This document shows, one piece after another, positions 25,951-34,816 of a stretch of DNA of 34,880 nucleotides. Made by a program: the position numbers and the translations under genes. The notes beneath the pieces are model-generated. The model was not told the DNA's origin. It did no database searches and was given only the letters and a program-made list of their open reading frames with translations. This DNA is from Paracoccaceae bacterium (lineage in GTDB: Bacteria > Pseudomonadota > Alphaproteobacteria > Rhodobacterales > Rhodobacteraceae), in NCBI GenBank assembly GCA_020630695.1, contig JAHDIS010000048.1:1-34880 (forward strand), read 5' to 3'. Position 1 is the stretch's first letter. Each line of letters starts with the position of its first letter.

Positions 25951-26739
25951 ATGCCTATCACCCTTGCCACCTGGAACATCAATTCCGTCCGTTTGCGGGC
26001 TGGACTGGTTGAAAAACTGCTGCGCGAAGAAGCGCCGGATGTCTTGTGTCTGCAAGAATGCAAAAGCCCGGTCGACAAGATCCCCATGGAAGGCTTTGAA
26101 GCGCTGGGCTACGGCCACATGGTGGCCCGCGGGCAAAAGGGCTACAACGGTGTTGCGATCTTGTCGAAACTGCCAATCCGGGAAGTGGCTGCCGAAGATT
26201 TCGCCCAGCTGGGCCATGCCAGACACGTGGCAGGGCAGTTGGACAATGGCCTGACGATCCACAACTTTTACGTCCCGGCGGGCGGCGATATTCCGGATCG
26301 GGAAAAGAACATCAAGTTTGGTCAAAAGCTCGACTACTTGTCAGAGATGCGCGACTGGTTTCACGCAAACCGCCCGGAAAAGTCGATCCTCGTCGGCGAT
26401 CTGAACATTGCCCCTTTGGAAGAAGACGTCTGGGACCACAAGAAGATGCTCAAGGTTGTCTCGCACACGCCGATCGAGGTCGACGCGCTGGGCGCAACAC
26501 AAGACGCAGGGGCCTGGGTCGACGTCACGCGCAAGGATGTGCCAGAGGGCAAGCTTTATTCATGGTGGAGCTACCGCGCCAAGGATTGGGACGCCGCAGA
26601 CAAGGGCCGCCGTCTGGATCACGTCTGGGCCACACCTGACATCGCGAATGCGGCGCACTCCAGCCGCGTCCTGCGCGACGCCCGGGGCTGGGAAAAACCA
26701 TCAGACCACGCGCCGGTCTTTGCGACACTGGATCTGTAA
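25951..26739 (+). CDS. xth: Exodeoxyribonuclease III / AP endonuclease
   Basis: A 262-residue base-excision-repair enzyme that cuts at abasic sites and removes 3' blocks. It shows the exonuclease-endonuclease-phosphatase motifs in order: T-W-N-I-N-S (6-11), L-Q-E-C-K (33-37), Y-N-G-V-A-I-L (about 64-70), G-D-L-N-I-A-P (about 148-154), W-W-S-Y (about 199-202), R-L-D-H-V-W (about 216-221) and S-D-H-A-P-V (about 252-257). The metal-binding Glu and catalytic Asp/His pairs are intact. GGAGAG upstream supports the start. Confidence 0.95.
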   Translation: MPITLATWNINSVRLRAGLVEKLLREEAPDVLCLQECKSPVDKIPMEGFEALGYGHMVARGQKGYNGVAILSKLPIREVAAEDFAQLGHARHVAGQLDNGLTIHNFYVPAGGDIPDREKNIKFGQKLDYLSEMRDWFHANRPEKSILVGDLNIAPLEEDVWDHKKMLKVVSHTPIEVDALGATQDAGAWVDVTRKDVPEGKLYSWWSYRAKDWDAADKGRRLDHVWATPDIANAAHSSRVLRDARGWEKPSDHAPVFATLDL

Positions 26740-26829
26740 AGCGGCCCTGAGCTACGTGCCTGCCCTTGCATCCGGCCCCATGCTGCGCCATCTACCAAAC
26801 AACACGTATGCAGGCCGATGGAGGCGACG

Positions 26830-27750
26830 ATGATCGAACTTGGTGGTGGAAATGGTGGACCGGCGCCAGCCGGTGATCTGATCAAGGATATTTCCGAGGC
26901 AGAGTTCATGGCCGAGGTTGTCGATGCGTCGATGAAAACCCCGGTGATCGTGGATTTCTGGGCCCCTTGGTGTGGGCCGTGCAAAACGCTTGGTCCCTTG
27001 CTCGAAGAGGCTGTCACTGCCGCGCGCGGTGCCGTCAAGATGGTCAAGGTCAACGTTGATGAGGCGCAGATGATCGCGGGTCAGTTGCAGATCCAGTCGA
27101 TCCCGACGGTATACGCGTTCTGGCAGGGACAGCCAGTTGACGGCTTTCAGGGCGCATTGCCGGGATCTGAAATCAAGGCCTTCATAGATCGTGTCGTTCA
27201 GGCTTCGGGCGGCGACGCCTCGGGCGGTCTGGATGAAGCCATCGAAGCCGCCGAGGAAATGCTGGAGCAGGGGGCGGCTGTTGACGCTGCGCAGACCTTT
27301 GCAGCCATTCTGGGCGAAGACGCCAACAACGCCAAAGCCTATGGCGGTCTGGTGCGGGCACATATTGCCATGGACGATCTGGAACAGGCCGAGGCGATCC
27401 TGAACGGCGCCCCGGCTGAAATTTCGGAATCCCCCGAGGTCGAGGCCGCTCATGCGCAGTTGGAACTGGCCAAGCAGGCGGCCGATGCTGGCCCGGTGGC
27501 CGAGTTGACCGCCGCCGTGGAAGCCGATCCTGACAATCACCAGGCCCGGCACGATCTGGCCCAGGCGCTCTATGCGCAGGGGGATGGTGAAGCTGCGGTA
27601 GAGCACCTTCTGGAGATTTTCCGCAGGGACCGCGAATGGAATGACGGCGCTGCCAAGACGCAGCTGTTCACGATTTTCGATGCACTCAAGCCCAATGATC
27701 CGGTGGCTTTGAACGGGCGTCGTAAACTGTCGTCGATGATATTTGCCTGA
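26830..27750 (+). CDS. cnoX: Thioredoxin-fold chaperedoxin CnoX (YbbN)
   Basis: A 306-residue protein with an N-terminal thioredoxin domain (about 20-125) and C-terminal TPR-like helices (about 135-300), as in CnoX/YbbN, which protects proteins from over-oxidation and hands them to GroEL and DnaK. Unlike E. coli CnoX it keeps an intact W-C-G-P-C site (C48, C51), so redox activity is likely, as reported for the Caulobacter protein. An ATG 12 bases earlier is disfavoured because GGAGG (26820-26824) overlaps it and is well placed for 26830. It starts a three-gene operon. Confidence 0.9.
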   Translation: MIELGGGNGGPAPAGDLIKDISEAEFMAEVVDASMKTPVIVDFWAPWCGPCKTLGPLLEEAVTAARGAVKMVKVNVDEAQMIAGQLQIQSIPTVYAFWQGQPVDGFQGALPGSEIKAFIDRVVQASGGDASGGLDEAIEAAEEMLEQGAAVDAAQTFAAILGEDANNAKAYGGLVRAHIAMDDLEQAEAILNGAPAEISESPEVEAAHAQLELAKQAADAGPVAELTAAVEADPDNHQARHDLAQALYAQGDGEAAVEHLLEIFRRDREWNDGAAKTQLFTIFDALKPNDPVALNGRRKLSSMIFA

Positions 27751-27777
27751 CCTGCGCTGCGGGCTATTTTTGCTAGC

Positions 27778-28428
27778 ATGACAAGACTGACAAACCTGCC
27801 GGACCTGATCCCGGTCTTTCCGCTGCCCGGTGCTCTTTTGCTGCCGCGCGCAAGATTGCCTCTGCACATTTTCGAACCGCGCTATCTGGCCATGCTGGAT
27901 GACGCGCTCAAGACCGACACACGTTTGATCGGGATGGTGCAACCGAATGAAATCGAAGGCCGCGAAGGCCATGGGTTGCACCGCATCGGTTGCGCCGGCC
28001 GCATCACCCAGTTTTCCGAAACGGAAGACGGGCGTTACATGGTGACGCTGTCCGGGGTTTCGCGGTTTCGGGTTCTGGCCGAGGTTGAGGGGTTTACGCC
28101 CTATCGCAAATGCGAGGTCAGTTGGGAGGGCTTTGATCGCGATCAGTCTTCATCCGAAGCGGACCCGGGTTTCGACCGCGAAGCAATGATGCGATTGCTG
28201 GATCGGTATTTTACCGCACGAGATCTGTCGGCGGATTGGGATACGCTGCGTGAGGCAGAGGACGAACTGCTGATCAATTCGCTGTCGATGCTGCTGGATT
28301 TCGATCCCGAAGAGAAACAAGCGCTTTTGGAAGCGCCTTCGCTGTCCACACGGCGTGAAACATTGGTTACACTGATCGAGATCGCTTTGCGAAGCGGCAC
28401 AGGCAGCGAAGAAGGTAGGTTGCAATGA
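27778..28428 (+). CDS. LON substrate-binding domain protein
   Basis: A 216-residue protein consisting of a LON N-terminal (PUA-like) domain without ATPase or protease parts. Visible markers are [13 protein letters not shown] (about 11-23), L-H-I-F-E-P-R-Y (about 29-36), and the G-R-I-T-Q-F and F-R-V-L strands. It is usually placed next to cnoX in alphaproteobacteria, suggesting a role in protein quality control, but the function is not established. Its stop overlaps the next start by four bases. Confidence 0.88.
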   Translation: MTRLTNLPDLIPVFPLPGALLLPRARLPLHIFEPRYLAMLDDALKTDTRLIGMVQPNEIEGREGHGLHRIGCAGRITQFSETEDGRYMVTLSGVSRFRVLAEVEGFTPYRKCEVSWEGFDRDQSSSEADPGFDREAMMRLLDRYFTARDLSADWDTLREAEDELLINSLSMLLDFDPEEKQALLEAPSLSTRRETLVTLIEIALRSGTGSEEGRLQ

Positions 28429-28622
28429 GTGAGCCGATGCCCACGGGCGAAAAATTGTTCGATGTCCGTATGCTCGAAGCCTTGATCTGCCCGGTTACTC
28501 ATGCCGGATTGCGCTATGATGCAGAACGTCAGGAATTGATCAGCAAGAATGCAGGGCTGGCCTTTCCGATCCGCGATGGCATTCCGGTTATGCTGATCGA
28601 CGAAGCGCGGGCGTTGGACTAG
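28425..28622 (+). CDS. Trm112-like small protein (UPF0434 family)
   Basis: A 65-residue protein of the YcaR/Trm112-like family, with [11 protein letters not shown] (13-23), L-x-Y-D-A-E-R-Q-E-L (about 29-39) and [11 protein letters not shown] (about 47-57). In eukaryotes Trm112 activates methyltransferases; the bacterial role is unclear. Only one cysteine (C22) of the zinc-binding set is present, so it probably does not bind zinc. It overlaps the LON-domain gene by ATGA. Confidence 0.9.
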   Translation: MSEPMPTGEKLFDVRMLEALICPVTHAGLRYDAERQELISKNAGLAFPIRDGIPVMLIDEARALD

Positions 28623-28633
28623 CAGCGCTGCGT

Positions 28634-29560
28634 TTAGCCTAGACCGGACGGTGCGACAGGCCTTTTGTAGGGCGGCTTTTTCAATGCATCGGCCAGAAAG
28701 TCGAACACCAGTCTGAGCCTTCGGTTCGACAGGATATCGCGGTGCGCGACCAGCCAGATCGGAAAGACCAGATCCGCCATCGATGGTGCCGCACGCGCCA
28801 CGGTCTGTTCCGCATCGCCCAACCGGACATCCAGAACGCCGACTCCCAGCCCTTGTCGCACCATTTCCCACATGGCCAGATAGCTGCTGCACTCAAAGGC
28901 AATTGAACGCTGGGAAACAGGAATTCCCATGGCTTGCAGTGACTTCACGAAATCTGTTCCATCACCCGGCACGACGAGATTGGCGGCTTCCCAGTCTTTC
29001 GGGTTTTCGATCGTGCCATTTGCGTCCAAATACGCGTGGGACGCGTAAAAGGCGGCCCCGGTTTCAGCGATGCGCTTGGCCACAAGTTCTGCCTCTTTGG
29101 GGCGGAAATTACGTATGGCGATATCGGCCTCGCGGCGCATTAAATCGGATGCGGAATTCTCGGCCAGGACGCGGATGGCTAGTCCGGGTTCGCGCTGGCG
29201 AAGTTCCTGCAATATGGGCGGCAACCAAAGTCCCGCATAGGCATCCGATGCTGAGATCGTGACAGGGCCTGAAATTTCGTCGCTTTGTCCCTGTGCCGCA
29301 ATCGACAAGGCCATAGCGCCTTCACTCATCTTGCGCACATGTTGCACAAGGTTCGCACCTGCGGGTGTCAATTCGAGACCCCGGCCAAAGCGTTCGAACA
29401 AGACGACACCCAATTCCTGCTGCAGAGCTTCGACTTGTCTGGACAAGGTGGGCTGGGCCAACCCCAATGCCCGTGCTGCAGCAGACAGCGATCCTTCTTC
29501 GGCCGTCACGAGAAAGGCGCGGGCGCGGTTCCAGTCGAATGAGACAGCATTCCAATCCAT
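28634..29560 (-). CDS. LysR family transcriptional regulator
   Basis: A 308-residue LysR regulator: N-terminal winged helix-turn-helix (about 10-65, S-L-S-A-A-A-R-A-L-G-L-A-Q-P-T-L-S-R-Q-V) and a C-terminal effector domain (about 90-290). The frame is open 46 codons further upstream; the start at 29560 is chosen because the domain normally begins within ten residues of the first Met, and an alternative ATG lies four codons before it. It faces the DUF4386 operon across 170 bases, so it may control that operon. It converges on the Trm112-like gene with only 11 bases between stops. Confidence 0.88.
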   Translation of the reverse strand: MDWNAVSFDWNRARAFLVTAEEGSLSAAARALGLAQPTLSRQVEALQQELGVVLFERFGRGLELTPAGANLVQHVRKMSEGAMALSIAAQGQSDEISGPVTISASDAYAGLWLPPILQELRQREPGLAIRVLAENSASDLMRREADIAIRNFRPKEAELVAKRIAETGAAFYASHAYLDANGTIENPKDWEAANLVVPGDGTDFVKSLQAMGIPVSQRSIAFECSSYLAMWEMVRQGLGVGVLDVRLGDAEQTVARAAPSMADLVFPIWLVAHRDILSNRRLRLVFDFLADALKKPPYKRPVAPSGLG

Positions 29561-29730
29561 ACCAAAATGCATACCAGAACTGCGAATTAGGTCAATTTTG
29601 TTGAGGTTTGGTCTTCTGTATTCATGATCTATCGCTGGCCGTTCCAGCGAAACAGACCCGAAATTCAAACGTTTCCAAGGCGGCCTATTGGCCGTCAATG
29701 GAGCCGTGCACTTTGTAGAAAGGAATTGTG

Positions 29731-30456
29731 ATGCAAAGGTTTTCTGATCCTGCGTCCAGCGAATACGCCCGCTGTGCCGGCCTATTCTATCTCGGCATTG
29801 CCGTGTTTGGCGGGTTTTCGATCGCCTACGTTCCCTCCCAAATCGTCGTGGCTGCGGATGCCGCTGCGACTGTTGCCAATATTCAGGCGCGGACTGACCT
29901 CTATCATTTGGGGATCGCCGCTGATCTGGTGGTAATGATCTTTGAGATCATGGCGATGACCATGCTCTACTTCATGTTCCGTCCGGTCTCTGCGACGCTT
30001 TCCTTTGCGGCCGCCATGGCGCGCCTGTGCATGGTCAGCGTCATGTCTGGGATGCTGTTCTTCCATGCCGGCGCGGATCTTTTGGCGCATTCCAATGATG
30101 TCATGATCCATTTCAGCGCCGATCAACGCGCCAATGTGGCTGGGCTGTTGTTAGAGATGCACCGAGCAGGTGTATGGATCTGGCAGGTGTTTTTTTTCCT
30201 GCATCTGGTGCTTCTGGGTTATCTCGTGATCCGGTCTGAGCGTTTTCCAAAGATCTTCGGTTATGGGCTGATCCTTGGAGCCGGTGGGTACTTGCTCGAC
30301 TCGGTTTATGCCTTTGCTTTCCCTGATGCGAGCCTGCTGGCGATGACACGCGCTGTGCTGTTGGCAATTGTCACCCTGTCCGAAGTCGGTTTTGCGCTTT
30401 GGCTGGTGGTCCGAGCGCCGGGAACAAAAACAGCAGCAGTGGGAGCGATGGCATGA
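29731..30456 (+). CDS. DUF4386 family membrane protein
   Basis: A 241-residue protein with six or seven predicted membrane helices. It opens with a conserved A-R-x-A-G-L-F-Y-L-G-I segment (about 14-25) and has the H-x-x-x-x-A-D-L (about 69-77) and G-Y-L-L-D-S (about 189-194) patterns of DUF4386. The family has no known function. The ATG at 29731 follows AAAGGA by six bases; a GTG directly before it is less likely. It is the first gene of a trio coupled by an ATGA overlap, divergent from the LysR regulator. Confidence 0.82.
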   Translation: MQRFSDPASSEYARCAGLFYLGIAVFGGFSIAYVPSQIVVAADAAATVANIQARTDLYHLGIAADLVVMIFEIMAMTMLYFMFRPVSATLSFAAAMARLCMVSVMSGMLFFHAGADLLAHSNDVMIHFSADQRANVAGLLLEMHRAGVWIWQVFFFLHLVLLGYLVIRSERFPKIFGYGLILGAGGYLLDSVYAFAFPDASLLAMTRAVLLAIVTLSEVGFALWLVVRAPGTKTAAVGAMA

Positions 30457-31166
30457 AACGGATTTGCATCATCGGTATCTCTGGCAAGCTGGGGCAGTAC
30501 ATGACGCGCCATGCGCTGGCACTGGGATATGAGGTCGTCGGTGTCTGCCGTCCCGAAAGCGTCGGTAAGTTGGATCATTTGAAGGGCAAGATCACGCTAT
30601 TTCCCGGCCGTACGGATGATCGGCAGGTTGTGCGCCGCGCGGTTGCGGGGTGTGATGGTGTGCTTGTCGTTCTGGCGCCATGGGGCGTGCACAATTACGC
30701 GTCCGGAACAGCACAAGCCGTGCTGGACTTTGCCGAGCCAGATGCACGGCTGGTGTTTTCCTGCGGCTGGCACATTTCAAAGGACGGCAAGGATCGCTAC
30801 AGCCTGAAACTGCGTGCTTTTGCGGCACTTGTGACGGTGATCGGGCCCGTGTTGCGGGTTGTTGATCTGAATGATCAGATCGAAGCCACAACGCGAGTAT
30901 TCAATTCGGATCGTCTTTGGACCGTGGTGCGCGGGTCGGACCTCGAAGAAGGTCCGAGCGAAGGCCTGCCTGTCTGGGCGGAGCACGTGGGTGACCCGGT
31001 TTTGGCATCCAACCTGACCCGGCGTACGGATTTCGCGTTATTCATGGTCCACGCCCTGACCGATGATAGACTGATCCATAAGGCGCCAGCCATCGTCGGG
31101 CGGGCCAGCGCGTCGGCGCAGGCAGTGCTTGGGCCATCAGGAGCACAATGGGGGCCGGTGCGATGA
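30453..31166 (+). CDS. NAD(P)-binding (atypical SDR / NmrA-like) protein
   Basis: A 237-residue Rossmann-fold protein. It begins with a beta strand and G-I-S-G-K-L-G (8-14), the G-x-x-G-x-x-G cofactor loop of atypical short-chain dehydrogenases, followed by R35 for an NADP-type phosphate. No classical Y-x-x-x-K pair is clear, so it may be a sensor or a reductase of a divergent type. The start overlaps the DUF4386 stop by four bases; an upstream in-frame ATG is rejected for that reason. Confidence 0.78.
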   Translation: MKRICIIGISGKLGQYMTRHALALGYEVVGVCRPESVGKLDHLKGKITLFPGRTDDRQVVRRAVAGCDGVLVVLAPWGVHNYASGTAQAVLDFAEPDARLVFSCGWHISKDGKDRYSLKLRAFAALVTVIGPVLRVVDLNDQIEATTRVFNSDRLWTVVRGSDLEEGPSEGLPVWAEHVGDPVLASNLTRRTDFALFMVHALTDDRLIHKAPAIVGRASASAQAVLGPSGAQWGPVR

Positions 31167-31192
31167 GTGATGAACGTGAAAGGAGGCTTGAT

Positions 31193-31693
31193 ATGTCTCG
31201 ATCTCAGGCGACGCTGTTCATGCTGTGCGGCAAGATTGCCTCTGGCAAATCAACCATGGCGGCTGAACTGGCGGCCAGCAAAGACGCTGTCCTGATCAGC
31301 GAAGATCGTTGGCTCGAAATTCTCTTTGGCGATGAGATGCAAACGCTCAAAGATTTCATGCGCTGTTCCGGCAAGCTGCGCGCGACCCTGACAGACCATA
31401 TTGTTGCGCTGTTGCAGAGCGGGGTTTCGGTGGTGCTGGACTTTCAGGCCAACACGATTGAGTCGCGGCGTTGGATGCGCGGTTTGGTCGAGGCGGCGGA
31501 TGCAGCGCACGAGTTGCATGTGCTAAACGTTCCCGATGCGGTTTGTCTGGACAGGCTGAGACACCGGAATGCGCGGCATGATCATCCATTCGAGGTGACC
31601 GAAGAGCAGTTTCATAGCGTTTCGCAGTACTTTGTCCCGCCAACCCCTCAGGAGGGGTTTACGTTGATAGAGCATGCTCTGGCAGATCAGTAG
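31193..31693 (+). CDS. Small P-loop ATPase / kinase (AAA_33 type)
   Basis: A 166-residue protein with Walker A G-K-I-A-S-G-K-S-T (13-21), I-S-E-D-R-W (about 36-41) and V-V-L-D-F-Q-A-N-T (about 80-88), and a basic R-x-R-H-R-N-A-R (about 120-127) lid-like segment. It belongs to the small-molecule or nucleic-acid kinase superfamily with zeta toxin and polynucleotide kinase. No partner antitoxin is seen, so a toxin role is unlikely. Two earlier Met codons (31148, 31163) exist, but AGGAGG six bases before 31193 decides the start. Confidence 0.78.
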   Translation: MSRSQATLFMLCGKIASGKSTMAAELAASKDAVLISEDRWLEILFGDEMQTLKDFMRCSGKLRATLTDHIVALLQSGVSVVLDFQANTIESRRWMRGLVEAADAAHELHVLNVPDAVCLDRLRHRNARHDHPFEVTEEQFHSVSQYFVPPTPQEGFTLIEHALADQ

Positions 31694-31702
31694 GCCCGCA
31701 GG

Positions 31703-32671
31703 CTAAAGCGTCTCAAGCGCGCGCGCAAATACAGTTGGGTCCACGTTCCCGCCCGAGATCGTGCAGATAACGGCGTCGCCCTGCACGGCTTCGGGCTTGA
31801 AAAGGGCTGCTGCCAGTGCCACTGCGCCGCCCGGTTCGGCCACGACCCGCAGGTGACGGAAGGCCAGCCCCATTGCCTCAAGTGCCTGGTCGTCTGTCAC
31901 CAGCACACCCGGTCCGCACAGGCGGTGCAGAATAGGAAAGGTGATTTCGCCCGGGCAGGGGCTGATAATCGCATCGCACAGCCCGCCCGAGGTAACGGCG
32001 TTGCGCTCTCGTTTGCCGCTGATCAGGGATCTGGCCACATCATCAAAACCAACGGGTTCCACCGGGCGCACGCGCATCGCGGGCGCTTTGGCCTCGAGCG
32101 CCAGCGCAATCCCCGATGCAAATCCGCCGCCGCCACAGCAGACCAGCACCTCAGCCTCTTTGACGCCCAATTCGGCGGCCTGTTGCGCGATCTCCAGCCC
32201 GCAGGTGCCTTGTCCTGCGATAACCAAAGGCTCGTCGAAGGGTTTGATCAAAGTCAGGCCCCGGTCCGCTGCAATTTCTGCACCGATCGCATCGCGATCT
32301 TCGGAGGCGCGGTCATAAAGAACCACCTCTGCGCCCAAGGCACGCGTGCCATCAATCTTGGCATTCGGCGCGTCTGACGGCATGACGATTACAGCCGGGA
32401 TACCATAGGCGCGGGCCGCGTTCGCGACGCCCTGTGCATGGTTGCCGGAGGAAAAGGCGATCACACCGTTGCTGCGCACCTTCTCTGGCAACGCAGAGAC
32501 CGCAGACCAACCACCGCGAAATTTGAAGCTGCCTGTATGCTGAAGGCATTCGGCCTTGATCAGGACCCGCCGTCCCGCAATAGCGTCTAGCGCAGGCGAA
32601 GACAGCATGGGGGTGCGATGGGCGTGGCCTTCCAGTCGTTGGGCGGCGGCTTCGATCATTTCGATGTTCAT
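31703..32671 (-). CDS. PLP-dependent threonine/serine dehydratase family enzyme
   Basis: A 322-residue fold-type II PLP enzyme. K50, in T-G-S-F-K-F-R-G, forms the internal aldimine. S-S-G-N-H-A-Q-G (74-81) binds the substrate, and C-G-G-G-G-F-A-S-G (179-187) holds the cofactor phosphate. There is no C-terminal ACT domain, so it is the catabolic or racemase-like type (threonine dehydratase, serine racemase or 3-hydroxyaspartate dehydratase) rather than biosynthetic IlvA. Substrate cannot be decided. The start at 32671 follows GAAAGG and is preferred over one nine codons earlier. Confidence 0.9.
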   Translation of the reverse strand: MNIEMIEAAAQRLEGHAHRTPMLSSPALDAIAGRRVLIKAECLQHTGSFKFRGGWSAVSALPEKVRSNGVIAFSSGNHAQGVANAARAYGIPAVIVMPSDAPNAKIDGTRALGAEVVLYDRASEDRDAIGAEIAADRGLTLIKPFDEPLVIAGQGTCGLEIAQQAAELGVKEAEVLVCCGGGGFASGIALALEAKAPAMRVRPVEPVGFDDVARSLISGKRERNAVTSGGLCDAIISPCPGEITFPILHRLCGPGVLVTDDQALEAMGLAFRHLRVVAEPGGAVALAAALFKPEAVQGDAVICTISGGNVDPTVFARALETL

Positions 32672-32754
32672 GTGATGGGCCTTTCGTGGTTGCGTCAAAG
32701 GGGCCTCAGTGGTGCGATATTGTCAATGGCGCGGGCCTTGCGTAGCGTGCGGGA

Positions 32755-33267
32755 ATGATAGAACGGGCGCATCAGAACCAGGATCAGACCAGCAGGGCAT
32801 GGTACTCGTCTTGCGAGGCCTACCGCTACGGCCTAGAGCGCCGTTGGAGCGACGGGCCTTCGTTGCTCTATGTGATGTTGAACCCTTCGACGGCTACTGA
32901 AGAACGCAACGATCCGACAATCGAACGGTGTCAAAGGCGCGCTGTTGCGCTTGGATTTGGTGCGCTTCGGATTGCCAACCTTTTCGCGTTTCGGGCAACC
33001 AAGCCGCAGGACCTGCGCAAAGCGAAGGATCCCGTCGGTTCGGACAACGATGCGCTGTTGATGGATTGGGCAGAGCAGTCGGATATGACGCTGGCGGCAT
33101 GGGGCGTACATGGGACATTGCTGGATCGGGCAGCGGAACTGGCCCCCCGTTTGCCCGGTGACGTCCGACATCTGGGCCTGACCCGAGACGGCCATCCGCG
33201 CCATCCATTGTATGTATCCTACGATACCCAGCCGCAGGCATGGCCACGAGAGGCACGATATCCATGA
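32755..33267 (+). CDS. DUF1643 family protein
   Basis: A 170-residue protein with the DUF1643 core: V-M-L-N-P-S-T-A (about 40-47), N-D-P-T-I-E-R-C (about 52-59), N-L-F-A-F-R-A-T (about 74-81) and a G-S-D-N-D motif (about 94-98). The family resembles nucleotide-binding folds, but no function is established. No clear ribosome-binding site precedes 32755. The next gene overlaps its stop by four bases. Confidence 0.85.
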   Translation: MIERAHQNQDQTSRAWYSSCEAYRYGLERRWSDGPSLLYVMLNPSTATEERNDPTIERCQRRAVALGFGALRIANLFAFRATKPQDLRKAKDPVGSDNDALLMDWAEQSDMTLAAWGVHGTLLDRAAELAPRLPGDVRHLGLTRDGHPRHPLYVSYDTQPQAWPREARYP

Positions 33268-33542
33268 CAGACGAGCAAAGACCACAGGTGGACGTCACGG
33301 CCCTGACCGAAGAGGTGAAACGCTTCAACGATCACCGCTTTGTCCGTATCCACAATTCGGTTTTTGCGCTGATGTGGTTTCAGTTTCTTCGCGGTCTGGC
33401 GTTTGGTCTGGGATCGGTTCTGGGGGCTACGGCGTTGGTGTCGATTCTCGTATTGTTGCTTGGACAGGTCGAGTTCATTCCCATCCTTGGCGAATGGGCC
33501 ACCCGATTGATTGACGAAATCCAGACACCGCAGCCAAATTAA
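33264..33542 (+). CDS. DUF5665 membrane protein
   Basis: A 92-residue protein with an N-terminal soluble segment and one or two membrane helices (about 38-70, W-F-Q-F-L-R-G-L-A-F-G-L-G region). The R-G-x-A-x-G-L-G-S-V-L-G-A-T run is the mark of DUF5665, a small family of unknown function. The start at 33264 overlaps the DUF1643 stop (ATGA); an ATG eight codons earlier is possible. Confidence 0.82.
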   Translation: MTDEQRPQVDVTALTEEVKRFNDHRFVRIHNSVFALMWFQFLRGLAFGLGSVLGATALVSILVLLLGQVEFIPILGEWATRLIDEIQTPQPN

Positions 33543-33573
33543 GTCTCCTGTTAACCCAGAACTGCGAATGACG

Positions 33574-33602
33574 TTGCCTGATACAGGGCCATCTGGGATA
33601 AT
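33574..33602 (+). promoter_or_regulatory. Candidate promoter of the RTX-repeat gene
   Basis: TTGCCT (33574-33579) and GATAAT (33597-33602) are spaced by 17 bases, a good sigma-70 match. Transcription would start about 23 bases before the RTX ATG at 33632. Confidence 0.5.
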
Positions 33603-33631
33603 CAGGGGTCTTCAAACCTAGGGCGTGGTTT

Positions 33632-34648
33632 ATGTTCTTTCTTGCGGGTCTTCTCGGGATGATGGTTCTTGGGTCGGTTGCTGTCGTCAGCACCGCTGAC
33701 CCTGAGCCCGAAGACGACTCCATGGACCGCACAGGCGAAGCATCCGGCACCGGTCTTCAGGCCGACGATGACATGACCGCTTCGGGATCCCTGTTCGAGC
33801 AACTTCGATTGGTTGACCAGGTTGAAGAAGACAGCGCTGGCCGCATCGAAGAAGGCGGCAGCGGTGACGATCTTTTGAATGGAACGGATCAGACCGACCT
33901 ACTCGGGGGCGCGGACGGTGACGATACGCTGTCCGGCGGTGGTGATGATGACGAATTGGTCGGCGGTGCTGGTGCCGACAATCTGTCAGGCGATGCCGGT
34001 GCAGACACGCTGCATGGCGAAGGCGATTGGGATACCATTTCTGGCGGCAGCGGGGATGACGCGTTGTTCGGTCATTCTGGTTCTGACCTGATGCAGGGCG
34101 GTGATGGAAACGACTCGCTTCAGGGCGGGCTTGGTGATGACGCCCTGTATGGTGACGCTGGCGATGATGCGCTGCTTGGCCGGGAAGGGGCAGACACACT
34201 GGATGGCGGGCTGGGTCAGGACACGCTCTTTGGCGGTTGGGGCGATGATATGCTCAACGGTGTGGAGCGTGGCCCAGACGGTACCGATGCAGATGGCATG
34301 GACTTTCTCAACGGGGCAGACGGGGCCGATACCATTGCGATTGGAACGGCTGATGTCGTAAGCGGCGGTGATGGCGCAGACACCATGGTGCTGGGCCATT
34401 GGATCACGGGTGATGCCGCGGAACTAGTCGATTTCGACAGTGCCGAGGACCAGATCATGATCGTCTATGACGACAGTACCGATGATGAACCAGAACTGGA
34501 TATCCGATTGTCAGCAGATGATCCAAACATCTCGGAAATTGTTCTCGACGGGCATGTGGTTTCCACCCTGCCGACAGCGGATGCGCCGGGTTTGGACGCT
34601 GTGGTGCTCGTTGGCGAAAGCACGGCACAGGCGCTATCGCTTGGCTGA
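33632..34648 (+). CDS. Membrane-anchored RTX (hemolysin-type calcium-binding) repeat protein
   Basis: A 338-residue acidic protein. The N-terminus (about 2-22) is a single hydrophobic segment that may be a signal-anchor or uncleaved signal peptide, followed by an acidic linker (about 23-72). About 14 nonapeptide repeats of the G-G-x-G-x-D-x-L type (about 73-210) would fold into a calcium-binding beta-roll. A non-repeat acidic domain closes the protein (about 230-338). RTX proteins are normally exported by type I secretion without an N-terminal signal, so the hydrophobic start is unusual. No transporter gene is in view. Confidence 0.85.
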   Translation: MFFLAGLLGMMVLGSVAVVSTADPEPEDDSMDRTGEASGTGLQADDDMTASGSLFEQLRLVDQVEEDSAGRIEEGGSGDDLLNGTDQTDLLGGADGDDTLSGGGDDDELVGGAGADNLSGDAGADTLHGEGDWDTISGGSGDDALFGHSGSDLMQGGDGNDSLQGGLGDDALYGDAGDDALLGREGADTLDGGLGQDTLFGGWGDDMLNGVERGPDGTDADGMDFLNGADGADTIAIGTADVVSGGDGADTMVLGHWITGDAAELVDFDSAEDQIMIVYDDSTDDEPELDIRLSADDPNISEIVLDGHVVSTLPTADAPGLDAVVLVGESTAQALSLG

Positions 34649-34687
34649 TCCAAGGGCTTGAAGCGACCAATCTGGCCTAACCCCCCT

Positions 34688-34715
34688 TTGCAAACGGAAC
34701 TGAATCGCCTATATG
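34688..34715 (+). promoter_or_regulatory. Candidate sigma-70 promoter of rpsO
   Basis: TTGCAA (34688-34693) and TATATG (34710-34715) are spaced by 16 bases. It would give a leader of about 95 bases before rpsO. E. coli rpsO is autoregulated through its leader, but no pseudoknot was identified here. Confidence 0.45.
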
Positions 34716-34816
34716 CGCGCATCCGTTCACGCAATCGCACGAACAGATACTCCATGGGCTTTGCTGGACGACATCCCGGCTTGTGCCATAACCCTTTGAT
34801 TTGAAAGGAGACCCCG

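Noticed and set aside
31148-31693. Toxin of a zeta-type toxin-antitoxin pair
   Set aside because: The P-loop is similar, but no small antitoxin gene overlaps or precedes it; the neighbour is an NAD(P)-binding protein.
33840-34270. Regular short repeats that might suggest a CRISPR-like or tandem array
   Set aside because: The repeats are in frame and encode RTX nonapeptides; they vary in base sequence and have no spacers.
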